Made by a program: the position numbers and the translations under genes. From the NCBI RefSeq assembly GCF_000787575.1, contig NW_012236522.1, positions 558,001 to 622,000 on the forward strand: 64,000 nucleotides of DNA, in the 5' to 3' direction. Positions 34,901-46,137 of this stretch are shown piece by piece; position 1 is the first letter of the stretch, and the number at the start of each line of letters is the position of its first letter. The notes beneath the pieces are model-generated. The model was not told the origin of the DNA and did no database searches. It saw only the letters and a list, made by a program, of their open reading frames with translations. This DNA comes from Acytostelium subglobosum LB1. Lineage: Eukaryota; Evosea; Eumycetozoa; Acytosteliales; Acytosteliaceae.

Positions 34901-35435
34901 CAATATCTCATCCTCCAGCTGCTTGTTCGTATCATACAGGCTCTTTATATTGTGCTTCAAAGCTTCAGTCTGAGTGGAGTGGAGTGAGTGTGATGTTAGT
35001 ATGTGCGTGCATGCGCATGGTGATTGACTTGGCCGGCCGGGGCGGGACATACTTGATCCTGATAGACTTGAGTATTCTGTTGCATTGACCTCTTCAATGA
35101 TTCATTCTCCTCCAATATCTCAGCCATCTTGTTCTTGTCCTTGGATTGAGACATTATACCAGAGATAAAAGATGGCTTCTTCTTTTGTTGCTGTGCCGAC
35201 TCTGTCTCTAATGATTCAATCTGGTCTCTCTGTGCTTTCAACTCTTTGATCGATCATCAACATACATATAATGAATGTTAGTCAAAGCGACATTGATCAG
35301 TCAAGCAATATAGACGTTGTCATCATTACCATTTTGAAGCTTCTTCTCCCTCTCTGATGCTTCATATTTGAACTGTTTGAGATCAATCAGTTGCTGTTGC
35401 AACAGAGTGAACTCTTCATCTGAAACACCACTCAT
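31963..35435 (-). CDS. Long coiled-coil protein, possible golgin-type tether
   Basis: Eight exons, 35330-35435, 35053-35243, 34496-34969, 33852-34429, 33005-33788, 32712-32942, 32257-32646 and 31963-32190, give 993 residues with consistent phases. It starts MSGVSDEEFTLLQQQLIDLK and is nearly continuous coiled coil to about residue 710. A Ser/Pro/Thr linker follows (~720-790), then a second coiled coil with the block KNSVVRFYISKTQLGKATTT...GGAAGSFWRNNDPQLVGEMV and MENILQENIMKNIQLTNDME, and a Ser/Asn tail. The start and the C-terminal block remind me of GRIPAP1/CCDC186-type golgins, which tether vesicles at endosomes or Golgi; this is from memory and tentative. An N at 32239 lies inside the last intron. 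Confidence 0.8.
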
Positions 35436-35805
35436 TCTCTCTCTCAAATGATCTATCACTGACTATTGATTGACTGATTGATTGATTGATTGATTATCTA
35501 TATATTATATATATATATATCTATATTTATCTGTAACTTTTGTCAAAGAGTCGGGTGTTTGTGAAGATAAAAGTAATGTTGGAGTTGCAAACTTCCAAGC
35601 AAAGATCCAGGGGTGGACCTTTGGTTGGTTCATCCAACAACATTGAACACACTCTTGAGGGAAACTATCCCAATCAATCAAGCAATGAACAAACTGACCT
35701 CAAGTTATAACAATAATAATAATAACAATAACACTCAAGAATATGTTTGACTATCTATAATTATCAATCTATGTACCTTTATACAGTATAAGTTATTCAT
35801 CTCTA
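35436..35805. other. Short upstream/3' flank region
   Basis: Upstream of the coiled-coil gene (TA-rich with a TTGATTGA tract near 35470) and 3' flank of the AT-hook gene. No gene is seen. Confidence 0.5.
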
Positions 35806-35816
35806 TCAATTACTAA

Positions 35817-35850
<34 letters not shown>

Positions 35851-35956
35851 GTATAGACCTTGATTGATACTAGATAATGATGTTGATGTTGATGGTGATT
35901 GTGATTGTTGATGATATCCACCACCCGCAGTACCTCCAACTGATAGACTGTACTGA

Positions 35957-36011
<55 letters not shown>

Positions 36012-37659
36012 GCTCTATCCCTCCAACTCCAACTCCATAGTTGTTATTGTTATTGTTGTTGCCACCATCAAAGTTTGCTGTGTACAGGTTGGTGGTCGTG
36101 CCATAGACAGTTGGTGAGGGCTTCTGATGTGTGTACATTGGATTGACCATGGACATTGTGGCCGAAGTCGTTGTTGATGGATGATATATGTTTGTTGTTG
36201 GTTGATGTACATATGACATTGTCTGTTGATTCTGTTGTTGTAGTTGTTGGTGATGAGGTAGTTGTTGAGACTGTGGATAAAGTTGATGTAAGGTATGCTG
36301 GCCTTGGCCTGTCAGTCCTTCGTAGGCTATCATTGGCATACCAGGGCTATATGTCATGGCAGATGGTATATTAAATGGTACACTATATATATTTTGTTGT
36401 AGTTGTTGGTGATGCTGTTGTTGTAGTTGATGTTGATGTAATAAAAGTTGTTGTTGTTGTTGTTGTTGTTGGTACATCTGGTGTTGTTGTTGTTGTAGTT
36501 GATATTGTATATTATGATGTACTTGTTGTTGTTGTTGTATATAATGTTGTCCAGGACTACTTGTGATCGGTCTATTTATGGTGATATTGCTATTGGAATT
36601 GGCACTTGGACTGGGACTGGAACTATTTGTCGATCTACTCTTCTTCTTTGGTGATCCAGTCATAATATTATCGCCACCAGCCATGTTCAATTCCAGTTGG
36701 TCCACTTCTTCGCCATCCAACTTGGAACATGAATGTCCTTTCTATTAATTGAATAATTATCATGTTAATATAAATCATAATTATTTGTATATCTAATTAA
36801 TAATTATTACCTTTGGTAATTTACATCGGTTGCACAGATATGTCGATCGTTTCAGTTTGATCTTATCCTCACTGGACGATAGACTTATGTTGGGTTGTAG
36901 TGCATCAAAGACATCCTTGATCTTTGGTGGTCTTCCTCTTTTCTTCCTTGCAGATCCATCCAAACTTGTAGAAAGTGACATCATTCCAGATGACTTTGGG
37001 AGTGAAGCACTTGTAATATTAACATTGGAACTTGATGATTTAAGTGATGGTTGTACCTCATGAAATTGGAAGTGATGTGGATGGTGATGAGGTTGTGGAG
37101 GTTGTTGTTGATGATGTTGATGATGGTTTTGTTGGTGTTGTGGATGTTGTGTGTATGAAGTGGAAGTTGACGGTAATTTACCTCCAACTTCTGATTGACC
37201 ATCATTGATTGAATGTTGTTCCAAATGGATATTTGGTGTGGTACTGGTACTGCTGGTCAATGAAGGTAGAGGTGATGTGTTGCTGCTGTTGTATGAATAG
37301 TTCTCATCATTAATATTGTTGGTGGCTGGAACAGTGGCATCCTTGAAGCTCATCTCGCTGTTGGGTACTTGATGATGACCTCCACCACCGCCAGGTGTTC
37401 CATCTACATCATTATATGTATTGATCAACATGTCCTGTTGAGTGATTGGCGTCGTGGCAAGACTATAGTTTGGCATCACAGGACTATAAACTGAGGACAA
37501 TAAACCATTTTGGTCCATTGATGGCTGATTGACAAAGTCTGTCGTGGGGGTGCATACCACAACACCGCCTGCTCCGTTACCAACACCACCCATCATCATA
37601 TTGTTGGAGGAACTAACATAAACACTGCCATCAACTGCCGATTCAAATGATGTTGACAT
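35806..37659 (-). CDS. AT-hook / zinc-knuckle / polyglutamine nuclear regulator
   Basis: Two exons, 36811-37659 and 35806-36741, give 594 residues. Near residue 238 an AT-hook (KKRGRPPK) is followed by a compact cysteine motif, CNRCKLPKKGHSC, completed exactly by the splice AAG|AAA. This C-x2-C-x2-PKKGH-x-C arrangement recurs in amoebal and plant-like putative regulators. The protein is rich in Ser, Thr, Gly, His and Asn before that point. After it comes a basic SPKKKSR stretch and very long glutamine runs, one about 19 residues. It is very probably a DNA-binding transcription regulator in the nucleus; targets are unknown. The upstream region is long and unusually GC-rich. Confidence 0.8.
35957..36012 (-). 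repeat. (CAA)n trinucleotide repeat encoding polyglutamine
   Basis: About 18-19 consecutive CAA codons (TTG on the plus strand) within the second exon of the AT-hook gene. Similar shorter runs lie at 35818-35850, 36410-36470 and 36480-36540. Confidence 0.9.
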
Positions 37660-38561
37660 GGTAAATATACCAAAGTCAAAGAGAGAGTTGATTGATTTTA
37701 CTGCTCAGACACTAAGTTAATCAGACTTTATAAATATATAATATATGGTTTGTTTGATTGAGTTGGATTGATTGATGGATTGATTGATTAATGGTATAAT
37801 ATAGATAATAATAATATTATTATATGTAAGTTATAGTGGAGATGGGATTTAGGAGGAGGTAGGTAAAAAGTACATAGATGTATGAATTGTAATGTTTGTT
37901 CGAATGTAATGTGTCTCGTGTGAACGACGACAATGCAAAGCTTATCAAAGTAGGGTCAGGCAGGACAGGACCTGATAGGACAGACTGGACATGAGCTCTC
38001 ACTCAACTCAACTTTCACCAGTTAGTGGGTCGATGAGGTTGAGGACCTCAATTGCGATCGACTTGAAACTTGACTGTGTGTGTCTCTGTCCAGTGGGCAA
38101 GCTGGTACTGGTCTTCACACTCAGAGGTTGTCGTCACACACACAGACGACACGAAAAATCCACGCAGTTGGACAACAAAATGGGCCTCGTCAGTGGACTT
38201 AGGGTAGGGCTGGGCTCAGCCTCGAGGCACGCGTTTTTTCGTGGTCCAAAATCCCCACACTCACACCAAACACGCAACAGTTGGACAACGCGTTGTTGTA
38301 GCTACTTTGTGAGAGTGCACGCGAGAGTGAGAAGAGGCTATGGGGTGTGTTGTTGTTGGTGTTGTTGAACACACCAAACAAACAGACCAACTAGTGCGTA
38401 ATAGGCAGGTGATATCACACTGTGGCGGGGTTCGAGAACCGTAGACGCGGGACTGTCCCCCAGGCCTGGCCGGGGCAATTGAGACGTGGGCCGCGACCAA
38501 GCCGACATCTGACGTCAATTGGCGAGAGCACACTATCTAAAATTGGATTGCGATGAAACAA
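37660..38561. other. Long, partly GC-rich upstream region of the AT-hook gene
   Basis: Positions 37660-37900 are AT-rich. From about 37930 to 38530 the sequence is clearly richer in G and C than any other non-coding stretch here. It includes GTTGGACAAC repeats near 38170 and 38280, a GGTTC-GA-GAACC inverted repeat at about 38425-38440, and a perfect TGACGTCA at 38510. No open frame looks like a gene. It probably carries the promoter and control sites of the AT-hook gene. Confidence 0.45.
38510..38517. promoter_or_regulatory. TGACGTCA palindrome (CRE/bZIP-type site)
   Basis: A perfect 8-bp palindrome of the kind bound by CREB/ATF-type bZIP factors, followed directly by ATTGG (a reverse CCAAT). 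It sits about 850 bp upstream of the AT-hook gene start, in the GC-rich island. Function is inferred from the motif alone. Confidence 0.3.
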
Positions 38562-41500
38562 TCAATCTTTGTTGTTGAATCGAAACAGCTCGAGCTTGGC
38601 ATGATCGGTGAGGTCAACATGGCACAGATCTTCAAACTCCTCATCCATGTCGACGATGATCTCGGAGCCGCTGCCCACTCGACGTTTCTTGTCTGGATAG
38701 GCACTTGTACCGCCACCCCATTTGTCCTTGTCCTTGTCCTTGCCATTGCCATTGCCATTGTTATGATCATCATAGGTAGTGAATGCGTGGTTGTAGTCCA
38801 AGTCTAGGTCGTCGGCAATGTCAACACCAGGGTCGTCCTTGTTTGCCAGGCCTCTCTTCTTCTTTGTGGATGTAGTGGTAGTGGTAGTTGATGTCTTGGA
38901 TGTACCCCTCTTCTTTGAAGCCGCACCCTTCTTTGACTTTGATGTTGTTGTGGTCTGTTTCTTGCCCACGGTCTTCTTCCCTTTCTTGCCCTTGTTCGTT
39001 GATGAGTCATTGTCGTCCCAGTTGTCATCATCAACGACATCTTCATCGTCGTCGTCATCTTTTGGATTGAACAGACTGTTCTCTTCAATGTCGCTATCCA
39101 AAAAGTCATCATCGTCGTATCGATAACCACCAACATCATCATCTTCATCTTCATCTTGGTTGAGATCGCTCACTCCTCCTTTGTTGGCTTCCTTCAGCCT
39201 CTGCTTCTCTTTCTTTGCATCGATCCTTCGCTTCCTCTCTGCGTCCTTGTCCTCGATTCCTTGTATAATGTCGTCCAAATAGCCATCGACTGCGCCCGGC
39301 CTGGCCTCTATTAAGTCGCTCACTTCATCGACCTCGAGCACTGAGCTCTCTCCATCCAACATCCTTCCAAGTATGTCCTTCTTTGACTCGATCATGCTCC
39401 AAATAGACTCGTCCACAGTGTTCTTTCCAATGAGGTACTGTACCAACACTGCGTTCTTCTGGCCATAACGATGAGCTCTTGCCTCAGCCTGGAACAGAGT
39501 GCCAGGCGTCCAATATAGCTCGGCAAAGATGACGAGACTGGCTGCGGTCAGGGTCAGACCGGTGCCGGCCGCAGTGACACTGAGCAGCGCCACCTTGATC
39601 TCGCTCTTCTCCGCTTGGAATAGATTGACGTACTCGGCGCGAGTGTGGGCGGGCGTCTGTCCATCGATCCTAAACATTGACACCTTGAGCTTCTTTAGCA
39701 GCTTCTCCAAGCCGTCCATCACAGGCTGGTGGTGGGCAAAGATCAGGACCTTGCCATGGAAGTCCTCGAGCACGTCCGTCAGGTACGTGCTGACGCCAGC
39801 CAGCTTGCCAAGACCAGTGTCTCTGAACAACTTCATGAACAGAGAGCTCCTCTTGCCAGAGGTACTCCTTCCCTCTTTGATGTCTGTGGTCTTCATTATG
39901 ATACCCTTGGCATCCTTTATCTCATCCATCGTCTGCTTGATCTTCTTCATATCCGTCTTCTTCACCTCCACCATGATCTTCTCACGCCTCATGTCTGGCA
40001 ACTCTGTCAACACCTCATCCTTGAGTCTACGTATCATATGTTTGTTCAAGAACAAGTTCAACTCCTTTACATTGGATGCTCCAAAGTAGTTAATATGTCC
40101 CCTATCCTGTATCATTCATCATGTTAGTCAATCTATCACATCAATCCAATCACATGATACTGATCAATGACATACCATAAATGCAGCACAATATCTGTTT
40201 GTGTAGTCTGTCCATCGGTAGTTGCTAAACTCTGGCGCAACACATTGGAGCTGAGGATAGAGCTCGCATGGTCTGGAGGTGGCGGGTGTGCCAGTGAGCA
40301 GGATTCTTCTGGTGGCCATTCTCATGACCTCCATTGTGGCTCTGGTCCTCTGTGTCTGGAAGCTCTTGAGGAAGTGGCTCTCATCGGCAATCACCACTTT
40401 GAATGACTTCAACTTGATCTCATCAAGCTTCCTCTTGACCAAATCATAACTTATAATATTGATCAATCCATTGACTCCACACTTGCCATTCATAATCAAA
40501 TTGATATCTCTTGCCTTAACATGACCTGGAAGGAACTTTTCAAAGGACTATTGATTGATTGATTGATTGATTGGAGTGGAGTGGAGTGGAGTGAGTGAGC
40601 GAGTGATGGACTCTGATTGATTGATTGATTGGATGTGCACTAGATACTTACATCGGCCCATGACATTCTGAGTGATGATGGAGTGATGATGAGTAGTGGC
40701 CACTCTGATCGATAGTAGTAGGATAGTGCAATGGCCTGGATCGTTTTACCAAGACCCATCTCATCACCAATGATACATTTGCCCTTCTTCTCGATGCCAA
40801 ACTCGAGACCCTTACGCTGGAATGGTAGCAGAGTGCTCATGAGCTGTGGCGGGATGCGGGAGTAGTCAGGCGCATCGGGTATGAAGGGCTGGACCACGAA
40901 TGTGTTGACAATGTGGCGTGGCAGGGGCACGACAGTGAGCCCCGTTCTAAAGTTCTGTTGCAGTGTTCTGATGAGGACATGATATTGATTGATTGGGAAT
41001 ATCCACCAAAGGGTGGTCTGATGTTGTTCGGAGCGCGCACCATCAATCTTGCCAAAGACCATCTTGATCGCCTGGTTATTGGGATCCACACAACTGAACT
41101 CATGCTCAGAGATTAACTTTAGTGTTATCTCTACGCGCACATTATATTGATGTTGTTGTATATTGAATAGTTGATTGTCAATGTTGTTGTTGTTGTTGCT
41201 GTTGAAGTTTAGACTGCTGCTGATGCCACCGATGCGATTCAGATTGACAGTACCAATGCTAACATTGTTGTTATTCAATGTCAACTTCTTGGGTAGTTGA
41301 ATGCTGTTGCTAAACTTGGGAAGAGACAATGTATTTGAACTCGTGGACGTGGTCGTCGTGCTACTTGTGTTGCCGCTGCTACTGCCGCCGCTGCTGCCAC
41401 TGCTGCCACTGCTGCCTCCATTATCCACTGACGCTGAATCAAAATCAAAGTCAAAGTCAAACTCTGTAACGTCTGATATTGTTGCCCCTAGTGCAGGGGC

Positions 41501-41878
41501 AGGAGCAGGAGCAGGAGAAGGGGCAGAGGAACCATTTGATATCAATGTATTGTTGAAGCCAACATGTAGTTGCTGTTGATGTTGATGTTGTTGTCCATTT
41601 GAAAGTAATGAAGTGCTGAGTGAAACTGTTGTACCCAATGATAATGGCCTTGATGGTAGTTTGAGTTGTTGTGTTGTTGGCTTCAACGTAAGCGGGTTTG
41701 CGCTTAGGCTGAGCGGCTTGTTCATACCACTACTGCTATTGCTATTGTTGTTGTCACTACTCTTTGATGATGTTATCGTAGTTGGTGGCTTCAAATTATT
41801 GATAAAGTTTGATTGTCTATTGCTGTTGCTGTTGCTGTTGTTGTGAAGTGATAGTGATAGTGATGGTGTAGTGTTCAT
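38562..41878 (-). CDS. smarcal1: SMARCAL1-type annealing helicase (SNF2 family)
   Basis: Three exons, 40652-41878, 40176-40547 and 38562-40106, give 1047 residues. I start at ATG 41878; an earlier in-frame ATG would add a hydrophobic leader that looks untranslated. The N-terminal 240 residues are Ser/Asn-rich and disordered. A HARP-like domain at about 245-325 (YNVRVEITLKLISEHEFSCV) marks the SMARCAL1 group. SNF2 motifs follow: GDEMGLGKTIQAIAL (Walker A), ADESH (DEAH-type box), LLTGTPATSRPCELYPQL, and in the C-terminal lobe LLSVTAAGTGLTLTAAS and EARAHRYGQ. A ~230-residue tail is strongly acidic and basic by turns. SMARCAL1 rewinds DNA at stalled replication forks. No RPA-binding motif was identified at the N-terminus. 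Confidence 0.93.
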
Positions 41879-42015
41879 CTCTTGTATGAATGAAAAAAGA
41901 TAAAGACAACAAACAAGAATGTCAAACAAACATTCAATCAATCTGACAACTTGAGGGGATCTCTTCCAGGAACTTCATGAAACTTTGTTTTAATTTATGG
42001 GTTCATGTTTGCAAA

Positions 42016-43668
42016 CTAAGTATCTGCTTTGCGCAATTCGTCAAGATGGACGAATCCACAGACAGACAATTGGATAGAGTGTCTGAAGAATAATGTATCG
42101 GATATACGTGTCAGTTGGTAGATGTCACGTCCACCAATAGGCAGTATGAATGATGTTATGCTGGCCAACGTTGTAGAGAGATGGTCTAGTATTGGCTGCA
42201 CGACATGATTGACATTGCTGGTGCGAGGTGGTAGCATGCGTAGAGGTACAGTGAGACTACCATAAGCTTCAATCGCCAGCATCCTTAGTGAAGTAGTTGG
42301 TATCGCCGTAACATCCAACTTGTGCCAATACTTTAACAATCGAAGTGCTGTCACTGATTCTGGAATCATCCCTGGCACCAGGACAAAGTCTGCACTACTA
42401 CACATTAGATCAAGTCGCTGGATACCCTGTGGTAGCACGATTGGACCGTACGCATTGGTATACAATCTGGTCAGTGTTAGAGGTAGGTGTGTCATGTCCA
42501 ACGGTGATTCGCAGTCTGCATCGTAAATGCCGTGGATGCTACAGTCGCAAAGACTTGGGAAGGCGCGGGATGTGATTGATGCGATCAACGCGCGACTTGT
42601 CTGGCTGAGACTGAGTGTAGTCAGACGGGTATATATAGCTTCGGGTGTGAACATGAAGTGAGACCAGCCAATGTATAAGGTCTCGAGATGTGGGCTGTCG
42701 ATGGAATGTTGGAACGAGCTGCAGAGCGACAGGTCGGTGAGTTTGGCTTGCAGGTTGTTCAGCGTCTTATTGAAGTGCTTGCTGAATGATGTGTCCAAGG
42801 ATGTAAGCGATGCTGGCAACTGGCCTGGCTGGTCAAGTGGTTGATTGAACATGGAACCAACGAACAACGTCTTGAGTGCTGGTGGCAACGCGCTTGGCAA
42901 TATCGGTTGATTGAACCTTTGGCCGAGGTACAGAAGCTCAAGTGTTGCGGGCAATCCACCAGGTGTAATCGGCATGTCCCAAATGGTCGTATACATCATA
43001 TCCAACTCCTTCAAGCATGGTGGCAACGCATTGTTGAGACTACAATCGAACATGCCATTCAGTGTGAGATGAGTCAATGTCGTGGGCCACATGTTGAGGC
43101 GAGGGGTCCAATCATCCTCATAGTCCACGGTCAACTTTGTAATTGGTACATGTTGCAACATCGTCGAGTACGTTGAAGGGTCCTTGGACATGTCCAGAGA
43201 GATGTCATTGACGTTGCGCAATGATGATAATGTTCCAAGGAATGGTCGGGTCCTCTCCCAAAAGGCGGGATTCGGGTCGGACTGGCCATCACTTGATGAT
43301 CCAAGGTCGCTGAACTTCAAGCTCTTTATATTATGTACTTCAAGTACCTGTTGTTGCCAATCCTCATCGACATCAATCATGTATGATCGATCATACTTTG
43401 ATATATTGTAGGTGTTGCTTGATGTTCTTATGAGTATCGAATGTGGCATTATGTTTGTAATATGATTGGTGATTATATCTTTGTATGACTTTAGATGTAT
43501 TCTACATGTTGACAATTGATTGAATGGAGGTCTTTCAATGTTTAACTGTATATACATATGTCTATCATTAAACAATCTCTTACAAGTCAATGACAATAGT
43601 ATAACATCAACAATATTATCAAAGTTGGTTACTATTTGTTTAAGTATAATACATGGTAATGTCTCCAT
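42016..43668 (-). CDS. F-box protein with FNIP-type leucine-rich repeats
   Basis: A single exon of 550 codons. The N-terminal ~40 residues (METLPCIILKQIVTNFDNIV, LLSLTCKRLFND) form an F-box-like helix set. The middle contains FNIP-like repeats of about 22 residues built on LP.ALKTLFVGSMFNQPLD and LPATLELLYLGQRFNQPILP. Such F-box/FNIP proteins form a very large dictyostelid family, probably substrate receptors of SCF ubiquitin ligases. The C-terminal half has degenerating repeats. Substrate unknown. Confidence 0.8.
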   Translation of the reverse strand: METLPCIILKQIVTNFDNIVDVILLSLTCKRLFNDRHMYIQLNIERPPFNQLSTCRIHLKSYKDIITNHITNIMPHSILIRTSSNTYNISKYDRSYMIDVDEDWQQQVLEVHNIKSLKFSDLGSSSDGQSDPNPAFWERTRPFLGTLSSLRNVNDISLDMSKDPSTYSTMLQHVPITKLTVDYEDDWTPRLNMWPTTLTHLTLNGMFDCSLNNALPPCLKELDMMYTTIWDMPITPGGLPATLELLYLGQRFNQPILPSALPPALKTLFVGSMFNQPLDQPGQLPASLTSLDTSFSKHFNKTLNNLQAKLTDLSLCSSFQHSIDSPHLETLYIGWSHFMFTPEAIYTRLTTLSLSQTSRALIASITSRAFPSLCDCSIHGIYDADCESPLDMTHLPLTLTRLYTNAYGPIVLPQGIQRLDLMCSSADFVLVPGMIPESVTALRLLKYWHKLDVTAIPTTSLRMLAIEAYGSLTVPLRMLPPRTSNVNHVVQPILDHLSTTLASITSFILPIGGRDIYQLTRISDTLFFRHSIQLSVCGFVHLDELRKADT

Positions 43669-43876
43669 CTTGTTGTTATCTGTTGGTTGTTGTTATTATT
43701 AGTTGTAGTACATGTGATGTGAACAATGATCATTCATTCAATCGATCAGACAGTCAGCGACACAATCACTTTTCTGGATCGATCAAAATATCTGGATCGG
43801 TAATCAATCATCAATCAAACATGTCATGTCAACGTTATGTACTTTTAATGTAAGTTTGATTATGGTTGAAGCATCT

Positions 43877-45441
43877 TCAATCCTCCTCAAATTGAGAACT
43901 TAGCCAATCCAATCCTTCATATAGTCCGTCGCCTTCTTCCGCAGTTGCAGAGCATCCCTGGATCAAGTGCGAGTAAGTAAATGTTAGTAAATGATTGCAT
44001 GATTGATTGAGTGTTTAAGGCCAGGACTTACTTGTACATGCCACAAGATATGCTTGGGCAGATTGAAGAGTGATAGTGCCAGTGTGATGTCTAGTGTTGT
44101 CATGGGAGTTGGGAGATCGGTCTTGTTGGCATAGATTAAGACACGTACACGATGTCCGTTGCCAGAGGCTCCGTTGCCACTCTGCGTTGTGTTTGGCGTT
44201 CGGAAGTTGTTCAGAATCTTTACAACGTTCTTGTCGGTGAGCATACGCCACAGCTCCTCGCGCACCATGCGCATGCGAGCACGATCCGTGCTGTCGATGA
44301 TAAAGATAAAGGCCTGCGTGTCCTGCAGGTAGTGGTGCCAGACGGGCACGATCGACTTCTCATAGCCAATGTCCCAGCAGATAAAGTCGCACGACTTGTA
44401 CTCGACGACCTCAACGTTGTAGCCATTGGTGTGGCTGGTGCGCACATTCTCGCCGCGCGCAAACTTGTACAGCATGGAGGTCTTGCCAACGCCATTGAGA
44501 CCGTACATTAGTATCTTGAATTCCTTGCGACTAAAGAGGCCAGGCAGCTTGGAGATGGGCTTGAGGAAGAAGCGCACCAGTGGATTGGTCGACTTGGGTG
44601 GCTTGATGCTGTTCTTGCGACGGAAGTAGAGGTTGGCGTAGAGCGAGCGCGCGCCTCCGTTCAGACGCTCCATGGCCAGGAGGTCAGAGCCAGTGATCTT
44701 GAAGTCGTTCTGAACAAAGAGTGCCCAGAGGCCTTTGCTCATGCCCGTTCGCAGGCACATACGGTTGACACGTAGCAGTGGCGGCAGGTAAAGTGCGCCC
44801 ACATTGAGGAAGATGTAGTTGACGATCTCGATTGGGATCAGCGGATCCAAGAAGCTGGTGATTGGATCGCCTCGCGCCACAACCTTTGGTCTGAGTGAAG
44901 GACTGCTGCTCTCACATGCAATCACTATATTTTGAACTTGTTCCGATATACCATTGAGTAATGCACTATGGTTGTTGTTGTTATTGTTGTTATTGTTTGA
45001 TTGTTGGGAGTCTGTTGAGTCTTTGAGTTCACCTGAATTGGTTATAGGTGAAGAAGAAGAGGTAGTAGTGGTCGTAGTTGTAGTTGTTGTGGTAGTTGTT
45101 GTTGGGGTTGGAGAGAGGAATGTTGGAGTTGTTGCAGATTCCATTGATATCGATATTGGTTGTATTGGTGAGGTGTCTGTGGAGTTACTGATGGTTGGTG
45201 ATGCCACCACTATTGTTGGTTCTTCTGGAGGGTATGCCAGAGGTACGGCAAATGATGAAGGTGTTGGTGTTGACAATGATGATGGTGATTCAACATGATG
45301 ATGAGGCAGGGACATCTGATGATTGATTTGTTCATCCTCCTTAGCAACTATGTTGTTGTTATCAACAACATCATCATCAATGATGTCTAACGAAGGGATA
45401 TGATCTGTCCTGTCCATTTCATTGAAACTCCTATTTTGCAC
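43877..45441 (-). CDS. F-box / Arf-like GTPase fusion protein
   Basis: Two exons, 44032-45441 and 43877-43957, give 496 residues. Residues 1-200 are low complexity (Thr, Asn, Ser, Pro). An F-box-like segment follows at about 205-255 (FLDPLIPIEIVNYIFLNVGA, LLRVNRMCLR). From about 300 comes an Arf-type GTPase domain: P-loop GLNGVGKTS, switch II WDIGYEKSIVPVW, FIFIIDSTDRARM, NKTD, and the C-terminal block CSATAEEGDGLYEGLDWLSS encoded by the second exon, which matches Arf C-termini closely. The usual GGQ of switch II reads GYE, so the catalytic Gln is Glu and hydrolysis may be altered. No N-terminal myristoylation glycine. It probably couples a nucleotide-controlled surface to SCF ubiquitin ligase assembly (inference). 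Confidence 0.88.
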
Positions 45442-46137
45442 AATGATGTATTTGTATTTGTATTTGTATTTGTAATAATTCTCTATATGTTATAAACATA
45501 TACATAGATGTAGATGTAGATGTAGATGTTGTTTGTTAACAAGTGATAGAGAGTAAGTAAGTTAGGTGAATGGATGGATGAGTGGTGAGGGAGAGTAGAG
45601 CAGAGTAGAAGAGAGAGCTGAAGTGTTGTGTTTGTTTGTTTTGCCGCATTGAACACACACAACAAAGGTGATTCAGTTCATTCATTCACCAAAATAGGGT
45701 GTCCAATGCCAAGGGTGCTTGTGTGACCTGGTGGAGATCACTTCACTTCATCAAATCAATTGAAACTGTCTCGTCTGACGATCAATCAGATATTTGCAAA
45801 AGAACAAACATAGTAGTAGCCTACCCGAATCAATTGAGGGAGTAATCAACATCGCCCAAATAAGGTATCCAGATTCATTGTTCAATCCAATGGAGACATG
45901 ACAATTCTCATTAACCGAATGCATCGGAAGATTGAATATTGATAGTTATAATAGTTACACCTCGACATTAATGCCCATTCACATTGATATTATGGGATAG
46001 GTGATGAGTCATGAGAACCAACCACTTTTCAAAGTCAAGTTCATCATTGTGTCATCATAGTTTCAAATAATTAATTAATCAATTATTGATACTTATTATA
46101 AGTTAAAGAGATAGATAGGTTAGATATATATAGAAAG
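45442..46137. other. Divergent intergenic region
   Basis: Bidirectional upstream DNA between the F-box-Arf gene and the TMUB-like gene. It has a (TTTGTA)n stretch near 45450, a (GTAGAT)n stretch near 45507-45530, and otherwise mixed AT-rich DNA. No gene is supported. Confidence 0.5.

Noticed and set aside
38420-38445. GGGGTTCGAGAACC as a tRNA B-box
   Set aside because: It resembles a B-box but has no A-box upstream at the right distance; it reads better as an inverted repeat in a promoter region.
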